Shown one piece after another: positions 63,131 through 64,000 of a DNA stretch of 64,000 nt (the first letter of the stretch is position 1; each line of letters opens with the position of its first letter). A model generated the notes under the pieces. It saw only the letters and a list, made by a program, of their open reading frames with translations. It ran no database searches and was not told the origin of the DNA. Position numbers and translations under genes: made by a program. The stretch is from Actinokineospora globicatena (GTDB lineage: Bacteria; Actinomycetota; Actinomycetes; Mycobacteriales; Pseudonocardiaceae): positions 2,294,001 to 2,358,000 of the forward strand of contig NZ_JAMTCR010000002.1 in NCBI RefSeq assembly GCF_024171945.1, read 5' to 3'.

Positions 63131-64000
63131 ATGAGACGGAACGACCGGCAGGGGTTCGCCATGCGCATTGGGATCATCGGCGGTGTGGCCGTTCTCCTCG
63201 AGGAGGGACCGGGCCGGACCGCGCATATCGCGGCGGACGCCCCGGTGGCCGGGCAGGTCGTCACGCTGCCGGACGGGCGGCGGGTCAAGCGGCTACCGCT
63301 GAGCGAGTTCGAGTCCACGTTCACCTCGAGCATACTGCCGTCCAAAATGGATGCGCTCGGGTTCGACCCAAGAATGGGATTCCTGGCCGAGGAACCCGTC
63401 CGGCAGATCCGCACGGAGGTCCCGAACGGCCACGCGGTGGCCGATTTCGCCTCGGTGCTAACGGAACCCGCCGCGGGCACCGAGCCGGGCACGGCCCCGC
63501 TCGACGTGGTCCCCGGTTTCGAGCGCGCGCTTCTCGCGGCCATGCCGGAGGGGTACCAACGGCTGCTGGTCGACTGCGAGGCCACGGGGCCGCGGATGAA
63601 GATCGCGGGCATCGTCCAGGGTGTGGACGGCCACATCCGGTACTGGTCGCCGCCCGCCATGATCGGTCAGTGGTTGCACCGGCAGCGGATGCGGGACTAC
63701 CACCCCACCCGGGGGACGTGGTGGCGCGCGCAGTTCGAGGTGCGCCAAGGCGTCCTGGCGAAGATCACCTACCTCGTCGAGCCCGTGGACTTGGCGACCG
63801 ACGCGGACGCCGAGGCCGAGCTGCGCACGCTTCCCCGCAGCGCGGCCGCCACCCCGGATTGGCTGCTCGCGGCGGCCGTGCGCGGTGCGCAGGTCCGTAC
63901 CGCGCGGCGGGCCGAGCAGGCGCTTGCCGGACCGCCGGAACCGGTCCGGTTGTTCGACGGAGTGGACGACGAGGGGCGGCCGACGTGGTACCGGCCGGTG
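63131..64000 (+). CDS. unknown protein, open at the right edge
   Basis: At least 290 residues from ATG 63131 (ATG 63161, MRIGIIGGVAVLLEEGPG, is possible). It starts 16 bp after the previous stop. Features: DAPVAGQVVTLPDGRRVKRLPLSEF, then a compact domain LLVDCEATGPRMKIAGIVQG...HIRYWSPPAMIGQWL...GTWWRAQFEVRQGVLAKITY, and, after an Ala-rich linker, VRLFDGVDDEGRPTWYRPV, which may begin a second copy of a similar domain. It resembles immunity-type small domains found beside secreted actinobacterial toxins, but I do not recognise the family. No membrane segment is seen. Confidence 0.6.
   Translation, partial: MRRNDRQGFAMRIGIIGGVAVLLEEGPGRTAHIAADAPVAGQVVTLPDGRRVKRLPLSEFESTFTSSILPSKMDALGFDPRMGFLAEEPVRQIRTEVPNGHAVADFASVLTEPAAGTEPGTAPLDVVPGFERALLAAMPEGYQRLLVDCEATGPRMKIAGIVQGVDGHIRYWSPPAMIGQWLHRQRMRDYHPTRGTWWRAQFEVRQGVLAKITYLVEPVDLATDADAEAELRTLPRSAAATPDWLLAAAVRGAQVRTARRAEQALAGPPEPVRLFDGVDDEGRPTWYRPV

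Noticed and set aside
63131..64000. Assignment of the last protein to a named toxin-immunity family
   Set aside because: The resemblance is only in general pattern (Trp-rich beta domain, possible repeat) and the gene is truncated by the window edge.

Overview
High-GC actinomycete DNA. GTG starts, ATGA/TGATG gene overlaps, leaderless-looking promoters, EspC-like and FmrO-like proteins and a large modular PKS point to Actinobacteria. A Pseudonocardiaceae-type genus is my best guess, but I cannot prove it from sequence alone. No tRNA, rRNA, CRISPR array or intact insertion sequence was seen.

Layout. (1) 1-2394, minus: a DrrAB-like drug exporter with one ATPase and two ABC-2 permeases, cut by the left edge; then a small unknown protein and an SDR on the plus strand. 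(2) 4319-31201, minus, one long co-directional unit: four PKS proteins (A-PCP-KS-AT-DH-KR-ACP; KS-AT-KR-ACP; KS-AT-DH-ER-KR-ACP; KS-AT-ACP-aminotransferase-C) followed by a 2-oxoglutarate/Fe oxygenase, a glycine-type amidinotransferase and a carbamoyltransferase. Across a divergent 424-bp promoter region, 31626-35051 on the plus strand carries a four-gene cassette (3-hydroxyacyl-CoA dehydrogenase, ACP, class II aaRS-like ligase, acyl-CoA dehydrogenase) expected to make aminomalonyl-ACP from serine. The set resembles zwittermicin A and guadinomine logic: an assembly line giving an amino-substituted, guanidine-bearing, carbamoylated polyketide. It ends in a condensation domain with no visible A-PCP or thioesterase partner.

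(3) 35369-41423: a 7-deazaguanine locus. queC-queE-queD (plus an epimerase) run minus. Divergently, an archaeal-type tRNA-guanine transglycosylase without a PUA domain is followed by an FmrO/Sgm-like 16S rRNA methyltransferase homologue. An ATP-grasp ligase converges on them. There is no QueF, QueA or ArcS, so a preQ0-type base would be what is inserted. I regard this as the best candidate for an undescribed RNA- or DNA-modifying system.

(4) 41792-46872: NarL-type two-component pair divergent from a MacB/FtsX-type ABC exporter, with a 24-bp-spaced repeated operator between them. (5) 47297-49631: a second, atypical kinase/regulator/membrane-protein operon, then a small secreted protein. (6) 50334-52865: a toxin-like protein with an LQxxxGNxAV N-terminal signature of eCIS-type effectors, a hydrophobic middle and a C-terminal PD-ExK-like nuclease motif. 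(7) 52993-57176: TetR repressor divergent from a heterodimeric ABC exporter. (8) 57136-58339: small membrane protein, F420-type nitroreductase, hemerythrin-like protein. (9) 58639-64000: an EspC-like/Pro-rich/glycosyltransferase fusion followed by tightly overlapping genes, including two 165-residue paralogues and a half-glycosyltransferase; it runs off the right edge.

Three intergenic regions, each just after a stop codon, carry a pair of DnaA-box-like TTGTCCACA sites with the same 19-bp period.
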